From Duncaniella sp. (lineage in GTDB: Bacteria; Bacteroidota; Bacteroidia; Bacteroidales; Muribaculaceae), in assembly GCA_022511285.1 (NCBI GenBank), contig JAFLRW010000059.1, positions 1 to 9,867 of the forward strand: 9,867 nucleotides of DNA, in the 5' to 3' direction. A program made the position numbers and the translations under genes. Numbering within the stretch: the stretch's first letter is position 1; each line of letters begins with the position of its first letter. Of this stretch, positions 6,916 to 9,867 are shown in pieces. The notes below the pieces were generated by a model that made no database searches, was not told the origin of the DNA, and saw only the letters and a program-made list of their open reading frames with translations.

Positions 6916-8358
6916 TTAAAGCACAAGGCGGAGAAGATAGTCGTAGAAATAGCTGACAATACCGAGCCCGATGATGCCTACCACACATACCCACATAGCC
7001 ACCCGCTCTGAGCAGGCTGAGCGGAAAGTGGCTATAGGGGTGTCGGATGGGTTAATAAACATAGCCTTAACCACCAGGAGGTAATAGTAGAGAGAAATAA
7101 TAGTGTTGATAAGGGCTATGAGCACTAACACATACAGCGCCACTGAGGCTTCGCCGCTAAGGGCGGAGGTGAACACAAAGAACTTGCTGAAGAATCCGGC
7201 AAACGGGGGGATGCCGGCGAGGGAGAACATTGCAAGCATCATCGTGAAAGCCAACCGTGGATTGGTGCGATAAAGCGCATTGTAATCAGTCATATCCATC
7301 TTGCCGGTGGCGTTTTCAATGGCACCTATTACCCCGAAGGCGGCAAGATTGGAGAAGATGTAGACCAACACATAGAACATCAATGCCGCGGTCCCCATAG
7401 TGTTATGCCCCACAATGGCGAGCATAATATAGCCTGCCTGGGAGATAGAGGAGAACGCAAGGAATCGCTTCATATTTGTCTGTCGCATTGCAAAGAGGTT
7501 GCCGACTGTGATGGTGAGGATTATGAGTGCATATAGCATCCATTCCCATGCCTCAGCCCAGACTGAGCCGAACACTTGAGTGAGCACCACCAGGAATGCA
7601 AACGCAGCAGAGCCCTTGGAGATGACGGAGAGATAGGATGTCACAGCCACAGGCGCACCTTGATAAACGTCGGCAGTCCAGAGATGGAACGGCACCAACG
7701 AGAGTTTGAATCCAAAGCCAGCCATAACGAAGGCCAATCCCACAACAACCATCACACCGAAATTATAGCGCACAAGATAAGCTACAGAGCTATAATAGAG
7801 CGATCCGGTGGCGCCGTAGATGAACGACAAGCCCATCAAGAGTATTGCCGACGAAAAGACCGCGGTCAGCACATATTTTATGGCTGCTTCGTGGCTTTCA
7901 TAGCGGTGTTTGTCAAAGGCTACAAGCGCACACAAGGGGAGCGAGGCTGTCTCCAAACCAATGATAAACATCAGGAAGTGGCGGCTTGATATCATCAGAT
8001 ACATTCCAAGCAGCGTGTGCAGCATTAGTTCGTAGAACTCGCCGCGGCGCACTGCCACATATTCCGAGTTAGCCCATTTCAATGACTGCACAAGCACTAT
8101 GAGCACTCCGACATTGAGAATATTCTTAATGGCGTATATCACCTGCGATGTCTCATACATACCATCGAAGGCAAACACAGAGGCCGCAGGGATAGTGACG
8201 AAACCAAAAGCCACAACGGCCATCATACATATACAGGATATTACCGGAATGCTCTTGGCCGACTTGGGCGAGGCAAACGTGTCGCAGAGAAACACTACGA
8301 GAAAGGCTATCAACAGCGCAATCTCCTGTTTCATTGCTATGAACTGTGAGTAATCCAT
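6916..8358 (-). CDS. nuoN: NADH-quinone oxidoreductase subunit N
   Basis: An antiporter-like subunit of respiratory complex I in the inner membrane, one of the proton channels driven by quinone reduction. 480 residues from ATG 8356-8358, close to the 485 of E. coli NuoN, with hydrophobic segments throughout consistent with about 14 helices. The charged channel residues are all present: E135 in GLETASLPL, K218 in GFKLSLVPFHLW, K248 in SVISKGSAA and K392 in GFFSKFFVF. The stretch FHLWTADVYQGAPVAV (224-239) is a family signature. It starts 15 nt after the nuoM stop, so the two are co-transcribed. As usual, nuoN seems to close the nuo operon, since the next gene downstream is murI after a 105-nt spacer. 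Confidence 0.96.
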   Translation of the reverse strand: MDYSQFIAMKQEIALLIAFLVVFLCDTFASPKSAKSIPVISCICMMAVVAFGFVTIPAASVFAFDGMYETSQVIYAIKNILNVGVLIVLVQSLKWANSEYVAVRRGEFYELMLHTLLGMYLMISSRHFLMFIIGLETASLPLCALVAFDKHRYESHEAAIKYVLTAVFSSAILLMGLSFIYGATGSLYYSSVAYLVRYNFGVMVVVGLAFVMAGFGFKLSLVPFHLWTADVYQGAPVAVTSYLSVISKGSAAFAFLVVLTQVFGSVWAEAWEWMLYALIILTITVGNLFAMRQTNMKRFLAFSSISQAGYIMLAIVGHNTMGTAALMFYVLVYIFSNLAAFGVIGAIENATGKMDMTDYNALYRTNPRLAFTMMLAMFSLAGIPPFAGFFSKFFVFTSALSGEASVALYVLVLIALINTIISLYYYLLVVKAMFINPSDTPIATFRSACSERVAMWVCVVGIIGLGIVSYFYDYLLRLVL

Positions 8359-8373
8359 TGCTTAAAAATTATC

Positions 8374-9867
8374 TTAATGCAGTCCGAGAACTGTGAATAT
8401 CTCGGGTGAGAAGGTAAACTTGATGAGGTCAGCAAAGAAGTTGGGGAAGAAACCTATGACTGCCACACAGATAATGAGAGTGGCTGTGGAGAGGCGCTCC
8501 CACCAGGAGGCATCTGTGAGTGAGAGGTGGTGGCTGTCATAGACAGGGCCATAGAGCAGTTTGCCCACAACACGAAGAATATAGACTGCGGTTGTGACTA
8601 TAGAACTGCAGGCCACTATGACAAAGATGCGGTGGAATAGGTCGGTGTGCTCAAAAGAGCCGATAAAAATAGTCATCTCAGCCACAAAACCTGAGAGACC
8701 GGGAAGACCGAGCGATGCCATACCGGCCACTACATAACACACCGAAAGATAAGGCAATATCTGCATCATACCGCCCATTTCGCGGATATCTCGGGTGTGA
8801 GTACGCCCATAAATCATACCGATGAGCGCAAAGAACAGGGCTGTCATCAGGCCGTGTGACAGCATCTGCATTATGGCGCCGGTCATAGCCGTGGTGTTGA
8901 GCATCAGGATGGCAAACAACACTAATCCACAGTGGCTCACAGAGGAATATGCGTTGATATACTTGAGGTCGTTCTGCACACAGGCCGAGAAAGCTCCATA
9001 AACCACCGAAATGCCGGTGAGGATGATGAAAATCCACGCCAATTCGTGGGCTGCCTGAGGCATCAGATAGATGGCCACACGGAAGCAACCATAGCCTCCG
9101 AGCTTCATCAACACTCCGGCATGGAGCATCGACACAGCCGTCGGGGCCGAGGCGTGGCCGTCGGGCGACCAGGTGTGGAAGGGGAACATAGCTCCCAGCA
9201 CTCCGAAGCCCACAAAGGTCATCGGAAAGAGGAATCGCTGCCAGGAAGGATCTATGACATTATATTTGGCTATCTGAAGGATATTCCACGTGGGAGTGAG
9301 CCCCTGGGGAGTGCCATGGTAATAAATTCCAATCAGGCCAAGCATCAGAAAGGCCGACCCACCCATAAGCATAAGAGTGAGCTTCATTGCCGAGTAGTTT
9401 TTATTGCCTGACCCCCACACTCCGATGAGAAGATACATTGGAATTAGTGCCACCTCATAGAACATAAACATTGTAAAGAGGTCAATGGAGATGAAGAAGC
9501 CGTAGACTCCGGTGGCCAGAAGTATGAGCCAGAGGAAAAACTCCTTGGGCTGTGGTATCTCCCACGATGCAAAACTGCCTGTGATGAGAATCACTCCGGT
9601 GAGGATGAGCATAGCAATCGAGATACCGTCAACCCCGACGGCCAGATTGATATGCAGCGGAGCAAACCAGCTCCAGGAATCTACATAAAGCATCGTCGAC
9701 GTGGCTCCCGCGGCGCGCTGAGCAAGATAATCAATCAGAACCCACACCGACAGCGCAGTGAGAAGCACAGAGCCGGTGACGGCCACAGCGCGTATCTGCT
9801 TGACATTGCGACAGAGGAACAACCCCAGCAACATCACTATGGGGATGACTACGAAATAGATTAGTAT
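8374..9867 (-). CDS. nuoM: NADH-quinone oxidoreductase subunit M, 5' end beyond the window
   Basis: The middle antiporter-like proton-pumping subunit of complex I. The frame is open to the right edge, and the codons 9867-9838 read ILIYFVVIPI, a plausible first helix. The real start is therefore probably a few codons outside the window rather than the internal GTG at 9835-9837. Counting from that GTG, 487 residues are seen. The helix-5 glutamate is E128 in MFMFYEVALIPMYLLIGVWG, the helix-8 lysine is K245 in HAGVLMKLGGYG, and E387 lies in SGFVAEMTIF. HTWSPDGHASAPTAVSMLH (221-239) marks the NuoM subgroup. The helix-7 lysine of E. coli NuoM (K234) aligns to L214 in GFGVLGAMFPFH. The stop TAA 8374-8376 lies 15 nt before nuoN. 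Confidence 0.95.
   Translation of the reverse strand: MLIYFVVIPIVMLLGLFLCRNVKQIRAVAVTGSVLLTALSVWVLIDYLAQRAAGATSTMLYVDSWSWFAPLHINLAVGVDGISIAMLILTGVILITGSFASWEIPQPKEFFLWLILLATGVYGFFISIDLFTMFMFYEVALIPMYLLIGVWGSGNKNYSAMKLTLMLMGGSAFLMLGLIGIYYHGTPQGLTPTWNILQIAKYNVIDPSWQRFLFPMTFVGFGVLGAMFPFHTWSPDGHASAPTAVSMLHAGVLMKLGGYGCFRVAIYLMPQAAHELAWIFIILTGISVVYGAFSACVQNDLKYINAYSSVSHCGLVLFAILMLNTTAMTGAIMQMLSHGLMTALFFALIGMIYGRTHTRDIREMGGMMQILPYLSVCYVVAGMASLGLPGLSGFVAEMTIFIGSFEHTDLFHRIFVIVACSSIVTTAVYILRVVGKLLYGPVYDSHHLSLTDASWWERLSTATLIICVAVIGFFPNFFADLIKFTFSPEIFTVLGLH

Noticed and set aside
7576..7989. A 137-codon open frame on the plus strand, opposite nuoN
   Set aside because: It lies entirely within and antisense to nuoN, with low-complexity charged sequence and no recognisable motif.
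8932..9411. A 159-codon open frame on the plus strand, opposite nuoM
   Set aside because: It is fully antisense to the conserved NuoM coding sequence, its protein is His/Arg-rich without domain or signal, and it is best explained by codon bias of the true gene.

Overview
The window looks like chromosomal DNA from a Bacteroidales bacterium, plausibly Muribaculaceae or Bacteroides-like. That placement is inferred from gene content recalled without a database search: Bacteroidota-type NuoM/NuoN, a Bacteroides-like MurI, and lipoproteins with DUF4493 and PCMD (PF13201) modules. All real genes lie on the minus strand, so transcription runs from high to low coordinates.

Region by region, in transcription order. 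(1) 9867-8374 is nuoM, open at the right edge, and 8358-6916 is nuoN. These are two antiporter-like proton-pumping membrane subunits of respiratory complex I, normally the last genes of the nuo operon. (2) 6915-6811 is the only sizeable spacer. It holds a 12-bp inverted repeat that could be a terminator, an operator or a leader hairpin. (3) 6810-5977 is murI, glutamate racemase, which supplies D-glutamate for peptidoglycan. (4) 5977-3470 is a large DUF4493-type lipoprotein whose ATG shares a base with the murI stop (TGATG). It is followed after 36 nt by one outer-membrane beta-barrel (3433-2675), after 12 nt by a second, related barrel with an extra N-terminal domain (2662-1529), and then by an overlapping second lipoprotein with a PCMD C-terminal module (1551 to beyond position 1).

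The last four genes form a compact cassette built from two related pairs, in the order lipoprotein, barrel, barrel, lipoprotein. Both lipoproteins carry a lipobox, beta-sandwich modules, and a fibronectin-like segment running into a PNSDFE motif that opens the C-terminal module. The two barrels share the same set of motifs. The likely role is at the cell surface, perhaps glycan binding or envelope assembly, but no enzyme motif is visible and the function is unknown.

The main anomaly is in the last gene. Its reading frame stops at 253, yet the missing C-terminal part of the PCMD domain continues in another frame to the window edge. This points to a recent frameshift or deletion, or a sequence error. 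A second point of interest is NuoM, where a leucine stands at the position of the TM7 pumping lysine of E. coli NuoM. No RNA genes, insertion sequences or CRISPR arrays were seen.
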